Below are positions 47,565 to 57,698 of a stretch of DNA of 64,000 nt, piece after piece (positions within the stretch are counted from its first letter, which is position 1; each line of letters opens with the position of its first letter). This stretch comes from Thermoflavifilum sp. (GTDB lineage Bacteria > Bacteroidota > Bacteroidia > Chitinophagales > Chitinophagaceae). The position numbers and the translations under genes were made by a program. The stretch spans positions 94,245 through 158,244 of the forward strand of contig JAIMAQ010000006.1 in assembly GCA_023511875.1 (NCBI GenBank), in the 5' to 3' direction. Below the pieces are notes generated by a model. That model was not told the DNA's origin and ran no database searches. It was given only the letters and a program-made list of their open reading frames with translations.

Positions 47565-48209
47565 TTACGATGTTGACTTTGATGATTGATTCATATCTGC
47601 AATGAGATGTGTTAAAATCATCTTTTTTAAATGTTTTTTCACACGGTTCTTGATGCGTAAACTGTACTCATCAAAATTTATTTCTGGGATGTTCATGAGT
47701 CTACAGTAAAATGATTTTGATAAGGTCACTTGTGAAATGGTTCCCACAATACTGGCCACAGTTAATTCAATATCTACCTTCCGAAATATTTTTTTCTTTT
47801 GTCCTTCTTCGATAATTTTTTTAATGATATCTAAATTTTGCTTCTTTATGGCCATCATCTGCTCTTTAATATGGGCTTCAGAAAGCATAGAAAGCTGCCT
47901 GCTCATGATATTGTGAAAACGATGGTGAGTAAGAATGCGATCTACATACACATCAATTACTTTCTCCATTTTATGTATAGGATCTTCATTCGGATTTTTT
48001 TTAAGAATATCAAGCAAATTACTGGTATAACCTGCACGATATTGAATGAGTGCTTCAAGCAATTTTTCTTTAGAGCCGAAGTAATAAGAAATCATGGCTA
48101 TATTCACCTCTGCTCGTTGAGCAATATCGCGCACAGAAGTGCCTTCATAGCCTTTTTCTGCAAACAACTCTTCAGCTACCTCTAAAATCTTTTCTTTTTT
48201 CATCACCAA
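47565..48209 (-). CDS. TetR/AcrR family transcriptional regulator
   Basis: KILEVAEELFAEKGYEGTSVRDIAQRAEVNIAMISYYFGSKEKLLEALI. Confidence 0.95.
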   Translation of the reverse strand: MVMKKEKILEVAEELFAEKGYEGTSVRDIAQRAEVNIAMISYYFGSKEKLLEALIQYRAGYTSNLLDILKKNPNEDPIHKMEKVIDVYVDRILTHHRFHNIMSRQLSMLSEAHIKEQMMAIKKQNLDIIKKIIEEGQKKKIFRKVDIELTVASIVGTISQVTLSKSFYCRLMNIPEINFDEYSLRIKNRVKKHLKKMILTHLIADMNQSSKSTS

Positions 48210-48237
48210 TATAAAACGTCAAAAAAAGCGACGCAAA

Positions 48238-48272
48238 ATTAAACGACTGTTTGATTTAAACAAACGTTTAAT
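48238..48272. promoter_or_regulatory. Nested palindrome upstream of tetR, candidate operator
   Basis: ATTAAACG-ACTGTTTGATTTAAACAAA-CGTTTAAT: perfect 8-bp outer arms (48238-48245/48265-48272) and inner TGTTT...AAACA arms. Confidence 0.65.
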
Positions 48273-48311
48273 TATAACCTTTACAAAAAAATAACAAATT
48301 GTTTGGGTGGG

Positions 48312-49028
48312 CTATCCAGGAATGCGAGTGATGTATTTTTCCATTTCTTTGATTTGCTTAACCAACTCAGGTGTAGTAGGGCGAAGGTCTTTGGCTTTTT
48401 TGAAATACATTTTTACCGCTTTAAAATCGCGCCGATTCATGGCTATAGCGGCTAATTGTAAATAAGCAGCTGAAGTATTTTCTTTGTCGGGCAAGCCCAG
48501 TCGGATAGCTGTACGCAAGTTAGCATAGGCTGTTTTCAAATCTCCTTTTTGATAGGCAATAGCCCCCAATTGAAAATAGGAAACCCCCTCATATTCCTTC
48601 ATCGTCTTGCTTTTTGTTTCTAAGCTCTTGCGAATGTTTTCTTCTGCACTATTCAAATCTTGATCTACCATATCAAGATTAGAGCGAATCAAATAATATG
48701 CTTGACGAAGGGGCTTAAACAACAATTTTGGAAAATGAATTGTATTGAGTAAACGCCTGGCTTCATCAAATTCACCGGCTTCCACTGCATCTTGAATCAA
48801 TCTCATAGGCCCTACCATGAAATGACCAATTAGCAAAATCAATCCAATTAAATAAACGATCCAGGCAATGAGAATGCCGCTACTGATATTCACCCATACA
48901 CCAATGGCAATAATCAATAAGGCGATATACAAACGATATAAGATAAAAAATCTCCAAAATTTTTTCATGGGTAAAATTGTTGATGCTAATGAATAGATGC
49001 TCAGCAAAATTACGATTTCCCTGGCCAT
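48312..49028 (-). CDS. Membrane-anchored TPR-type protein of unknown function
   Basis: Two N-terminal hydrophobic segments; SYFQLGAIAYQKGDLKTAYANLRTAIRLG TPR-like repeats. Confidence 0.65.
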   Translation of the reverse strand: MAREIVILLSIYSLASTILPMKKFWRFFILYRLYIALLIIAIGVWVNISSGILIAWIVYLIGLILLIGHFMVGPMRLIQDAVEAGEFDEARRLLNTIHFPKLLFKPLRQAYYLIRSNLDMVDQDLNSAEENIRKSLETKSKTMKEYEGVSYFQLGAIAYQKGDLKTAYANLRTAIRLGLPDKENTSAAYLQLAAIAMNRRDFKAVKMYFKKAKDLRPTTPELVKQIKEMEKYITRIPG

Positions 49029-49090
49029 GAAAATATTTGTCGATAAAAGCGCAGAAAAACATAGAAATTTGATGCGTAATTGCTTGATCT

Positions 49091-49657
49091 ATGCGTCATG
49101 TCAAAGATATTCTCACCATTACTTTTACCTTATTTGCCGTGATTGATATTTTAGGATCGATTCCTGTACTCATATCACTGAAAGAAAAATTAGGCCGCAT
49201 ACAACCCGTCAGAGCTACACTGGCATCGGGCTTGCTCATGATCTTATTCTTGTTAGTAGGTGAGCCTTTCTTATCGCTGATGGGCGTAGATATCCATTCA
49301 TTTGCCGTGGCTGGTTCGATAGTGATCTTTATTTTAGGACTGGAAATGGTATTGGGGGTTGAATTTTTTAAAAGTGAAAAGAGTGCTGAAGCTGGAGAGC
49401 TGGTACCCATTGCTTTCCCATTGATTGCGGGTTCTGGCACGCTCACCACGATCATGTCGCTTAAAGCTAATTTTAGTTTTTATGATATCCTCGCGGGTAT
49501 TTTGATTAACTTAATTGTGGTATACGTCGTTTTGCGATCGCTGCATTACATTGAACGTATGCTGGGTGAGGCAGGATTATTGGTGATTAGAAAATTTTTT
49601 GGAGTTATCTTAATTGCTATTGCAGTAAAAATTTTCAAAACCAATCTGGGCATTTAA
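49091..49657 (+). CDS. MarC family membrane protein
   Basis: FTLFAVIDILGSIPVLISL, PIAFPLIAGSGTLTTIMSL. Confidence 0.9.
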   Translation: MRHVKDILTITFTLFAVIDILGSIPVLISLKEKLGRIQPVRATLASGLLMILFLLVGEPFLSLMGVDIHSFAVAGSIVIFILGLEMVLGVEFFKSEKSAEAGELVPIAFPLIAGSGTLTTIMSLKANFSFYDILAGILINLIVVYVVLRSLHYIERMLGEAGLLVIRKFFGVILIAIAVKIFKTNLGI

Positions 49658-49680
49658 GGTCGATTGAGTAGGAGAATTGC

Positions 49681-49688
49681 TAATTTTG
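49681..49688 (+). promoter_or_regulatory. Candidate -7 element TAATTTTG for tRNA-Arg
   Basis: 8 nt upstream of the tRNA 5' end. Confidence 0.45.
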
Positions 49689-49696
49689 CGCCACTT

Positions 49697-49768
49697 GGCC
49701 CCGTAGTACAATGGATAGTACATGAGTCTCCGGAACTCAGGATCCGCGTTCGATTCGCGGCGGGGTCA
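49697..49768 (+). tRNA. tRNA-Arg (anticodon CCG)
   Basis: Acceptor GGCCCCG/CGGGGTC, anticodon arm TGAGT-CTCCGGA-ACTCA, T arm CCGCG-TTCGATT-CGCGG, discriminator A, followed by CC. Confidence 0.93.
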
Positions 49769-52057
49769 CCGCTCGATTTCTTTTTTTCGGCATTTCTGCT
49801 GGGCATCTACTACGGCAATGGTGACCATATTCACGATTTGGCGAACAGAGCTTCCCAATTGCAATACATGTACGGGTTTTTTCATGCCCAGCAAGATAGG
49901 GCCAATCGCTTCGAAACCCGCTACGCCCATTAAGAGATGGTAAGCAATGTTTCCCGCGGCTAAATTGGGGAAGATAAGCGTGTTTACATCGCCCTTCAAC
50001 AAATCAGTAAATGGATAGTTGTCGCGTAGCACTTCTTTATTGAAAGCAAGACTCGCTTGAATTTCCCCATCTACCAATAAATCGGGTGCCTTTTGTTTCA
50101 CTATCTGCACGGCATCGCGCACCAATATGGCTTCTGGAGTATCGCTAGTACCAAAATTAGAATACGAAAGCATGGCTATGACAGGCTTGATGCCAAATTG
50201 TTCTACTTCGCGTGCTACCAGCAGAGTGATATCGGCAAGCTCTTCAGCACTGGGGTTGAGGTTGATGGTGGTATCGGCCAGAAATAATGGACCTTTTCGA
50301 GTAAGGATGATATACATACCTGCTACGCGTTTCACGCCGGGCTCTGTACCAATGATCTGAAGAGCCGGGCGAATAGTATCAGGATAATTGCGCAATAAAC
50401 CAGAGATAAAAGCATCGGCCTCACCCGTTTCCACCATCATACAGCCAAATGGTGTGCGCGATCGCATAGCTTTTCGAGCTTCGTACAGATTCACACCCCT
50501 GCGCTTGCGCTTGTCGAAATATATATCCCCAAAACGAAGTCGTTTTTGTTCCATTTCATCAGACTGGGGATCGATAATGGGTACATCGGGCAGCTCGATC
50601 CCATTTTCTACCATTAACTGCTGAATCTTCCGATAGTCGCCCAATAAAATAGGATAAGCGATTTTTTCTTCCCATACAATACGAGCTGCTTTGAGGATTT
50701 TCACATTGTCGGCGTCGGCAAAGACTACCTTTCTGGGATCTTTTCTGGCTTTTGCTCCTAGAGACCGAATTAACTGATTATCGAGCCCGAGTCGATTGCT
50801 AAGCTCTACCCGATAAGCTTCCCAATCGGTAATCTGTTTTTGAGCCACACCACTTTCTATGGCTGCTCGGGCTACCGCCGGTGCCACAGTGGTAATCAAG
50901 CGCGGATCAAAAGGCTTCGGAATGATGTAGTTACGGCCAAAAGAAAGGGTTTTTTGGCCATAAGCGACATTGACAATATCGGGCACTGGCTGGCGAGCTA
51001 GTTCGGCCAAAGCATGTACAGCAGCCAATTTCATAGCTTCATTGATCTGAGTAGCTCGTACATCCAATGCTCCTCGGAAAATATACGGGAAGCCCAGCAC
51101 GTTGTTGACCTGATTGGGATAATCCGATCGACCAGTAGCCATAATCACATCGGGCCGCGCTTTCACTGCTGTTTCATAGTCAATCTCGGGATCGGGATTG
51201 GCTAAAGCAAAAACAATAGGATTTTTCGCCATACCCTTCAACATATCGGCCGTAAGCACATTCCCCACGCTGAGCCCCAGAAACACATCGGCTCCTTTTA
51301 AGGCTTCTTGCATTGTTTTCACCCGGCTACGGGTGGCAAACAACATGCGCACGGGATCTAAATCTTTGCGATGCACATCAACTACCCCATCCTTATCGAA
51401 CATAATGATGTTTTCTTTCTTAGCGCCTAAGGCTAAATAAAGCCGTACACAGGCAATGGCAGCCGCCCCTGCTCCACTCACTACAATTTTTACCCGACCA
51501 ATTTTTTTATTGACGAGCTGCAAGGCATTGATTAAAGCGGCTCCAGAAATGATTGCTGTGCCATGCTGATCGTCGTGCATGACTGGGATGTGCATCTCCT
51601 TGCGCAAGCGTTCTTCGATATAAAAACATTCCGGGCTCTTGATGTCTTCTAAATTAATGCCACCAAATGTGGGTTCGAGCGCCTTTACAACACGTACAAA
51701 TTCATCAATATCCTGCACGTTCAACTCCAGATCAAATACATCGATATCAGCAAACATTTTAAACAACACACTTTTCCCTTCCATCACAGGCTTGCTGGCT
51801 TCAGGGCCAATATTGCCCAATCCTAATACTGCCGTGCCATTGGTAATTACCGCCACTAAATTGCCACGTGCCGTGTATTGATAAACCGCTTCCGGATTCC
51901 GCTGAATGGCTCGGCATGGCTCCGCAACTCCAGGCGTATAGGCCAAAGAAAGATCACGCTGCGATTTGGTTTCCTTGGTGGGAACTACCTCAATCTTACC
52001 AGGCCTATCTTTTGCATGGTATATCAACGCATCTTGTTGCTGAGTAGTGTCGGGCAT
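49766..52057 (-). CDS. maeB: NADP-dependent malic enzyme with C-terminal phosphotransacetylase-like domain
   Basis: [51 protein letters not shown]-terminal Pta-like half ([10 protein letters not shown]). Start at MPDTTQQQ. Confidence 0.94.
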   Translation of the reverse strand: MPDTTQQQDALIYHAKDRPGKIEVVPTKETKSQRDLSLAYTPGVAEPCRAIQRNPEAVYQYTARGNLVAVITNGTAVLGLGNIGPEASKPVMEGKSVLFKMFADIDVFDLELNVQDIDEFVRVVKALEPTFGGINLEDIKSPECFYIEERLRKEMHIPVMHDDQHGTAIISGAALINALQLVNKKIGRVKIVVSGAGAAAIACVRLYLALGAKKENIIMFDKDGVVDVHRKDLDPVRMLFATRSRVKTMQEALKGADVFLGLSVGNVLTADMLKGMAKNPIVFALANPDPEIDYETAVKARPDVIMATGRSDYPNQVNNVLGFPYIFRGALDVRATQINEAMKLAAVHALAELARQPVPDIVNVAYGQKTLSFGRNYIIPKPFDPRLITTVAPAVARAAIESGVAQKQITDWEAYRVELSNRLGLDNQLIRSLGAKARKDPRKVVFADADNVKILKAARIVWEEKIAYPILLGDYRKIQQLMVENGIELPDVPIIDPQSDEMEQKRLRFGDIYFDKRKRRGVNLYEARKAMRSRTPFGCMMVETGEADAFISGLLRNYPDTIRPALQIIGTEPGVKRVAGMYIILTRKGPLFLADTTINLNPSAEELADITLLVAREVEQFGIKPVIAMLSYSNFGTSDTPEAILVRDAVQIVKQKAPDLLVDGEIQASLAFNKEVLRDNYPFTDLLKGDVNTLIFPNLAAGNIAYHLLMGVAGFEAIGPILLGMKKPVHVLQLGSSVRQIVNMVTIAVVDAQQKCRKKEIER

Positions 52058-52150
52058 AATAAACAGGCTTAGGCTATGCAAGTTAACAAACCCACCGCAG
52101 AAGCACCTAGTTAATACCGATTTATTATCTTTACCCAAACTATATACTGC

Positions 52151-52579
52151 ATGATTCAACGAATTCAAACTTTGTATTTATTGTTAGCCGCCTGTTGTGG
52201 AGTGCTTACCTGGATCATCCCTTTCGGTAAAGTGGAATGGCTTCAACAACCCTTAACGACTTACGTGGCCAACGATAGCTTCTGGCTCACCTTGCTCATG
52301 ATATTGGCTATCTTGCTGGCTATCATAGCCATCTTCTTGTTTAAAAATCGCCCGCTACAGTTTCGCCTCACTATATTTGGATTGCTAGCTTCATTGGCTG
52401 CACTGATTTTGGAATATCGTATGATCCATCTCCACCAACAAGAAACTACATTGGTACAACGAGCTTATTATTGGATAGGCATAGCCTTACCAGTGATGAT
52501 GATGCTGTTTTTTTTACTGGCTGCACGCAGTATCCGTAAAGATGAAAAACTCGTGCGCTCGGTCGATCGACTTCGTTAG
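52151..52579 (+). CDS. DUF4293 family membrane protein
   Basis: MIQRIQTLYLLLAACCGVLTWIIPFGK; four TMs. Confidence 0.85.
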   Translation: MIQRIQTLYLLLAACCGVLTWIIPFGKVEWLQQPLTTYVANDSFWLTLLMILAILLAIIAIFLFKNRPLQFRLTIFGLLASLAALILEYRMIHLHQQETTLVQRAYYWIGIALPVMMMLFFLLAARSIRKDEKLVRSVDRLR

Positions 52580-52728
52580 AAGCCCTTTAGATACAACGAT
52601 ATTGGGAAAAAATACATCACGATGTGATTTCACTCCCTCTATACTTCAGATAGATAACTATTTGCACATCCACGGTGAGAAATTTTACCCACTCAAAAAA
52701 TAATAAAACCGCTCGCTATGTATAGCTC

Positions 52729-53682
52729 TCAGCCAACGACATGAATAGGTACCCCCTGTAGAAAAGCTTTAAGATTTTCTACAATTTGGTATAATAGTCT
52801 TTTTCGAGCCGCCTGTGTAGCCCAAGCTTGATGAGGAGTGATGATGCAACGTGGTGCATGCAATAAGGGATGATCGGCAGGCGGAGGTTCTATTGAAAGC
52901 ACATCGAGTCCGGCTCCTGCAATGCGGCCATTCTGCAAAGCCTCGGCTAAGTCTTGTTCCTGGATCAACTTACCACGAGCCGTATTGATCAAAAAAGCCG
53001 TGGGCTTCATGTGCGAGAGTAATTCACGATTCACAAAGCCAACATTACTGGCCGTCAGCGGGCAATGCAAGGAAACCACATCGGCTTGCGTAAAACAGGT
53101 CAACATATCTACAAATGATACTCCCTCCATGCGATCTCGCTCGGGATGCGTATGCACAGCAATGACCTGCATGCCCATAGCTAATGCAATGCGTGCGACC
53201 GATTTACCAATTCGCCCCAAACCCACAATTCCCATGGTGAGGCCTTGTAGCTCTACCAGCGGACAAAGCTGATAACTAAAATCCGAACAGCTCGACCAGT
53301 CTGATTGATGCACACTCCTATCGTGTAAGCCCACATGCTGCGTGAGCTCGAGCAAAAGAGCAAAACAGTGCTGGGCTACTGAAGCCGTGCTGTAATCGGG
53401 CACATTCGTGACCACAACACCTTTTGCTTTCGCTGCAGCCACATCGATCATATCGTATCCCGTGGCCATCACACCAATATAGCGTAATGAATCAGCCTGC
53501 TGGATATGCTCTGCAGAGATTGCTACTTTATTGGTCAATACCGCCTCTGCACCACGAATTCGATTGGCTGTTTCCGTGGAAAACGTCCGATCATAAATCC
53601 GCACCTCTCCTAATTCTCGTAAAGGTTCCCAGCTCAAATCGCCCGGATTAAGGGTGTATCCATCTAATACCACTATACGCAT
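52729..53682 (-). CDS. D-2-hydroxyacid dehydrogenase (glycerate dehydrogenase-like)
   Basis: GLTMGIVGLGRIGKSVARIALAMGMQVIA, LINTARGKLIQEQDLAEAL, HQAWAT. Confidence 0.93.
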   Translation of the reverse strand: MRIVVLDGYTLNPGDLSWEPLRELGEVRIYDRTFSTETANRIRGAEAVLTNKVAISAEHIQQADSLRYIGVMATGYDMIDVAAAKAKGVVVTNVPDYSTASVAQHCFALLLELTQHVGLHDRSVHQSDWSSCSDFSYQLCPLVELQGLTMGIVGLGRIGKSVARIALAMGMQVIAVHTHPERDRMEGVSFVDMLTCFTQADVVSLHCPLTASNVGFVNRELLSHMKPTAFLINTARGKLIQEQDLAEALQNGRIAGAGLDVLSIEPPPADHPLLHAPRCIITPHQAWATQAARKRLLYQIVENLKAFLQGVPIHVVG

Positions 53683-53753
53683 GAACAAAATTTTGTAAAT
53701 AGTTAATTGAAAAAAGCTAAAAAATTGTCTTTATACCAAACAAAATGAGGAAT

Positions 53754-53761
53754 TATTTTTG
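53754..53761 (+). promoter_or_regulatory. Candidate -7 element TATTTTTG
   Basis: 50 nt upstream of the likely alpha-galactosidase start at 53812. Confidence 0.35.
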
Positions 53762-53811
53762 AGAATTCAAATCTTTTGACTTATTTCAACAACTCATTAA
53801 AACCTGCTACC

Positions 53812-54981
53812 ATGCGTCGTTTTTTATTCTTAGCCATCTGGGTTGGATTAACGCTCTGCAATGGATGGATGCTCGCCAGTGCACAACCAGGCAATGGATT
53901 GGCTAAAACCCCGCCCATGGGGTGGAATAGCTGGAACCATTTCGGCTGTGATATCAATGAAAATATCATTAAAGAAATGGCCGATGCTATGGTGAACAGC
54001 GGCATGAAAGATGCTGGCTATACCTATATCAATATTGATGATTGCTGGATGGATACGGTGCGCGATGCACAAGGACGCCTGCAAGCCGACCCAAAGCGAT
54101 TTCCACACGGCATCAAGTGGTTGGCCGATTATGTGCACAGCAAAGGATTAAAATTGGGAATATACTCTTCTGCTGGCACCAAAACCTGCGCAGGTTATCC
54201 AGCCAGCCTGGATCACGAAGAAATCGACGCTAAAACCTTTGCCAGCTGGGGTGTAGACTATCTAAAATACGACAACTGCTACAACCAAGGCCGCCCCCTC
54301 ATTGAACGCTATCGAGCTATGCAACAAGCATTGGCTCACTGCGGCCGCTCTATTGTATTTAGCATTTGTGAGTGGGGGCTAGAAAATCCCTGGGAATGGG
54401 CTCCTCAACTGGGTAATCTCTGGCGTACTACCGGTGATATTCGCGATAGCTGGGAAAGTGTGATGAGTATCCTGGATCAACAAGTGGGATTAGATAAATA
54501 TGCTGGACCTGGTCACTGGAACGACCCCGACATGCTAGAAGTAGGCAACGGTGGTATGACCACTACAGAATATCGCGCTCATTTTAGCCTCTGGTGTATA
54601 CTGGCAGCTCCTTTAATCGCAGGCAACGATTTGCGAAACATGAGTCCTGAAACCAAAGAAATCTTGACCAACGGAGATATGATTGCCGTAGATCAAGATC
54701 CATTAGGCAAAGAAGGATATAAACTCCAAGATAATGGCGACGAAGAAATTTGGGTGAAAGAAATGTCGGACGGTAGCCGCGTGGTGCTGTTTCTGAATCG
54801 AGGAACACAAACAGCTTTCATGACCACCAATGCCGAACAAATTGGATTGCCTCAGGCTCCACACTACCGCCTTCGCAATCTCTGGTCGCATAAAGAGAGC
54901 CAAACGGCATGGCTAATTCGCGGATTTGTGCCTCCACATGGCGTATTGGTATTTCGTGTATGGCCCCTCTCTAATGGCTAG
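53812..54981 (+). CDS. GH27 alpha-galactosidase, exported
   Basis: LAKTPPMGWNSWNHFGCDINE, YINIDDCWM, LKYDNCYN, GPGHWNDPDMLEVGNGGMT. Start at MRRFLFLAIW. Confidence 0.96.
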   Translation: MRRFLFLAIWVGLTLCNGWMLASAQPGNGLAKTPPMGWNSWNHFGCDINENIIKEMADAMVNSGMKDAGYTYINIDDCWMDTVRDAQGRLQADPKRFPHGIKWLADYVHSKGLKLGIYSSAGTKTCAGYPASLDHEEIDAKTFASWGVDYLKYDNCYNQGRPLIERYRAMQQALAHCGRSIVFSICEWGLENPWEWAPQLGNLWRTTGDIRDSWESVMSILDQQVGLDKYAGPGHWNDPDMLEVGNGGMTTTEYRAHFSLWCILAAPLIAGNDLRNMSPETKEILTNGDMIAVDQDPLGKEGYKLQDNGDEEIWVKEMSDGSRVVLFLNRGTQTAFMTTNAEQIGLPQAPHYRLRNLWSHKESQTAWLIRGFVPPHGVLVFRVWPLSNG

Positions 54982-55079
54982 TTAGTAATTTTTGCGTAAG
55001 ATTTCTTAAGCGCTGCAATCTGCTTCTTCAAGATACGAAGTACAGGGTCTAGTTTTGTTGTTACACAAATGCAACAATC

Positions 55080-55526
55080 ATGTCTGCCCAGCAGCGTATA
55101 GACCTATCTGCAATAGCGCCAGAAGCTTATGAAGCGATGCGCGCTCAAGAAGCATACATTCGGAAAAGTGGATTGGATCGAAAATTATATGAATTAATTA
55201 AGATTCGAGCTTCTCAAATCAATGGTTGTGTGTTTTGCTTAAACATGCATACCCGTGAGGCTAGAGCCTTGGGCGAGACAGAGCAACGCATTTATGCATT
55301 AAATGCTTGGCAAGAAGCTCCTTACTATACAGAGCAGGAACGGGCTGCATTAGCGCTTACCGAAGCCATCACCCTGGTTTCTGAAACGCGTGTACCCGAT
55401 GAAGTATTTGAAAATGCCCGACAGCACTTTAACGAACAAGAATTGGCTGCATTGATCTTGGGTATTGCAGCCATCAACACCTGGAATCGCCTGGCTATTA
55501 CTTCCCGCACTCCACCCCAAGATTAA
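55080..55526 (+). CDS. Carboxymuconolactone decarboxylase / AhpD-like protein
   Basis: ELIKIRASQINGCVFCLNMHTREARALGETEQRIYAL with the CxxC...H motif. Confidence 0.93.
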   Translation: MSAQQRIDLSAIAPEAYEAMRAQEAYIRKSGLDRKLYELIKIRASQINGCVFCLNMHTREARALGETEQRIYALNAWQEAPYYTEQERAALALTEAITLVSETRVPDEVFENARQHFNEQELAALILGIAAINTWNRLAITSRTPPQD

Positions 55527-55544
55527 ACATCTTTTTGTAAAACC

Positions 55545-55552
55545 TACCTTTG
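55545..55552 (+). promoter_or_regulatory. Candidate -7 element TACCTTTG
   Basis: 41 nt upstream of the ATG at 55594. Confidence 0.4.
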
Positions 55553-55593
55553 CAAACGCCTTACTGATTGGCAAACCAAGCAACGCTTACCAC

Positions 55594-56511
55594 ATGCCTC
55601 GATATGATCTTGCCTTGCGCCAACGCTGGCTTACCCCTGCTTATGTAGCTTTAGGACTGGTAAGTTTTTTTTGGGGCACTACCTATTTTGCGATACGCAT
55701 AGGCGTTGCCCATATGCCAGGACTTATGCTTGCCAGTATCCGCCAAACCCTTGCGGGTAGCATGCTCATTTTGATCTACCTCCTAAAAGGACAACGATTG
55801 CCCAACATTCGTGAGTTGAGCAAGCTTTTGGTGATGGGCGTATTGCTATTGGGCATAAGTAATGGCCTCATGAGTTGGGGAGAAGAATATGTACCTAGCG
55901 GTTTAACGGCTATTCTAGCCGCAGTATACCCCATCACCATGGCTGTTTTTAGCCTATGGTTTTTGCCAGGCACTCATTTTACACGGCAATTGTATGTGGG
56001 TATGTTGCTGGGCTTAGCTGGAGTGTTATTCATTTTTTATCCTAACATTTGGCTGGGGCAGCAAGCTCATTTTTTATGGGGTGCCTTGCTCATTTTGCTT
56101 TCCACAGTGAGTTGGTCGGCAGGCACTATTTACGCTACCAAGCATTCTATTACCTTGCCTTTATTGTTTGCGACCGGCTGGCAGATGTTGTTTGGCGGGA
56201 TTTCTCTGGTGCCTATATGCTGGATTACGGGCAACATTATTCCCTTGCGCACTATTCCTGCACAAGCCTGGTGGGCTATCCTTTACTTGATTGGATTTGG
56301 CTCACTAATTGGTTATGTGGCCTATATCTACGCCATTCATCACTTGCCCCCTGCGCAGGTATCGATTTATGCCTACATCAATCCCATTGTAGCAGTGATA
56401 TTAGGCGCTATTTGGCTACACGAACCCATTGACCTACGCATAGCAACAGGATCGCTCATCACGCTCGTAGGAGTAGTGCTCGTACAGCGCAGCTTTCAGC
56501 GTACTGGGTAG
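55594..56511 (+). CDS. EamA family (DMT) transporter
   Basis: Ten-TM duplicated layout; LGLVSFFWGTTYFAIRIGV, MLGLAGVLFIFYPN. Start at MPRYDLALRQR. Confidence 0.9.
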   Translation: MPRYDLALRQRWLTPAYVALGLVSFFWGTTYFAIRIGVAHMPGLMLASIRQTLAGSMLILIYLLKGQRLPNIRELSKLLVMGVLLLGISNGLMSWGEEYVPSGLTAILAAVYPITMAVFSLWFLPGTHFTRQLYVGMLLGLAGVLFIFYPNIWLGQQAHFLWGALLILLSTVSWSAGTIYATKHSITLPLLFATGWQMLFGGISLVPICWITGNIIPLRTIPAQAWWAILYLIGFGSLIGYVAYIYAIHHLPPAQVSIYAYINPIVAVILGAIWLHEPIDLRIATGSLITLVGVVLVQRSFQRTG

Positions 56512-56554
56512 ACAAACGAGGTGAGTGGCGCTCTCCAAAACGGTTGATAAACAT

Positions 56555-57541
56555 CTAATGGGGCAAAACGGGGTTATTTTGCATGACCGTTTCTATGCGC
56601 TGTCGGATTTCTGGCGTAAGTTGTCGATACACTTCAACCGCTTTCAAGTTTTCTTGTAGTTGCGATAGTTTGCTGGCGCCCAAAATCGTCGTACTCACGT
56701 GTGGGTTGCACAAGCACCAAGCAATTGCCAGTACAGGCAGGGAAATGCCTATATCTTCGGCTATTCGTTGCAAGGCTTTTACCTTTTCAATTTTTTCTGG
56801 GGTAATGAGTTTTTCTTTTAGCCATTCATATCCAGGTAAAGCAAGTCGGCTATCGCGTGGTATTCCAGCGTTGTATTTACCCGTAAGCAAGCCAGAGGCC
56901 AGCGGACTCCAGGTGGTAGTTCCCAAACCAATGCTGGAATATAGCGGAAGAAATTCTTTTTCTACTTTTTCGCGGTTAAACAGGTTATACTCCGGCTGTT
57001 CCATCGTAGGGCCTATCAAGTGGTAACGTTCGGCGATCATATGGGCTTCCATGATTTGGCCAGCACTCCACTCAGAAGTGCCCCAGTAGAGAATTTTGCC
57101 TTGTTGTAAAAGATGATTCATGGCCCAAACAACTTCTGCAACGGGCGTTTCTGGATCGGGACGATGACAGAAATACAAATCCAAATATTCTACTTGCAAA
57201 CGTTGTAAAGCCTCGTTACAAGCTTCAATAATATGCTTGCGGCTTAAACCTTTTTGATTGGGCTTATTGTCTTTTCCATGCCAGCCAAAAAACACCTTAC
57301 TGGAAACCACAAAGGAAGAGCGTTCCCAGTGTTTTTGCTTGAATATCTTTCCCATGATTCTTTCCGATTCCCCGTGGGCATAACCTTCTGCATTATCAAA
57401 AAAATTGATGTCTTGATCGTAAGCATATCCCATGAGTTCATCGGCTAATTTTTCATCTACCTGTTGGTGAAAAGTGGTCCAGCTGCCATAGGAAACAATA
57501 CTTAATTGCAAACCCGATTGACCTAATCTTCTATATTCCAT
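56555..57541 (-). CDS. Aldo/keto reductase (Kv-beta/YghZ-like)
   Basis: MEYRRLGQSGLQLSIVSYGSW, NFFDNAEGYAHGESERIMG, YLDLYFCHRPDPETPVAEVVWAM. Confidence 0.93.
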   Translation of the reverse strand: MEYRRLGQSGLQLSIVSYGSWTTFHQQVDEKLADELMGYAYDQDINFFDNAEGYAHGESERIMGKIFKQKHWERSSFVVSSKVFFGWHGKDNKPNQKGLSRKHIIEACNEALQRLQVEYLDLYFCHRPDPETPVAEVVWAMNHLLQQGKILYWGTSEWSAGQIMEAHMIAERYHLIGPTMEQPEYNLFNREKVEKEFLPLYSSIGLGTTTWSPLASGLLTGKYNAGIPRDSRLALPGYEWLKEKLITPEKIEKVKALQRIAEDIGISLPVLAIAWCLCNPHVSTTILGASKLSQLQENLKAVEVYRQLTPEIRQRIETVMQNNPVLPH

Positions 57542-57643
57542 AGATGATGATTTTTCTATTTGCGGATATTGAGTAATTCACATCGTGTGAAGAACTTTTT
57601 TTATGAAACGGCATGAATATTGGTAGTTTTACTTAAAGGATTT

Positions 57644-57663
57644 TAGGTTAAAATAGGTTAAAG
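57644..57663. repeat. Tandem 10-nt direct repeat TAGGTTAAAA/TAGGTTAAAG
   Basis: Two adjacent copies differing at the last base. Confidence 0.6.
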
Positions 57664-57669
57664 CGTTGA

Positions 57670-57694
57670 AAGGCCCCGTTTATACGGGGTCTTT
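57670..57694. terminator. Intrinsic terminator-like hairpin after lptC
   Basis: AAGGCCCCG-TTTATA-CGGGGTCTTT, 7-bp GC-rich stem (57672-57678/57685-57691). Confidence 0.6.
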
Positions 57695-57698
57695 GCTT

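Noticed and set aside
57672-57691. Hairpin arms GGCCCCG/CGGGGTC identical to the tRNA-Arg acceptor stem at 49697
   Set aside because: Only 7 bp shared, no D, anticodon or T arm nearby; position after lptC and T-rich tail fit a terminator, so the match is most likely chance.
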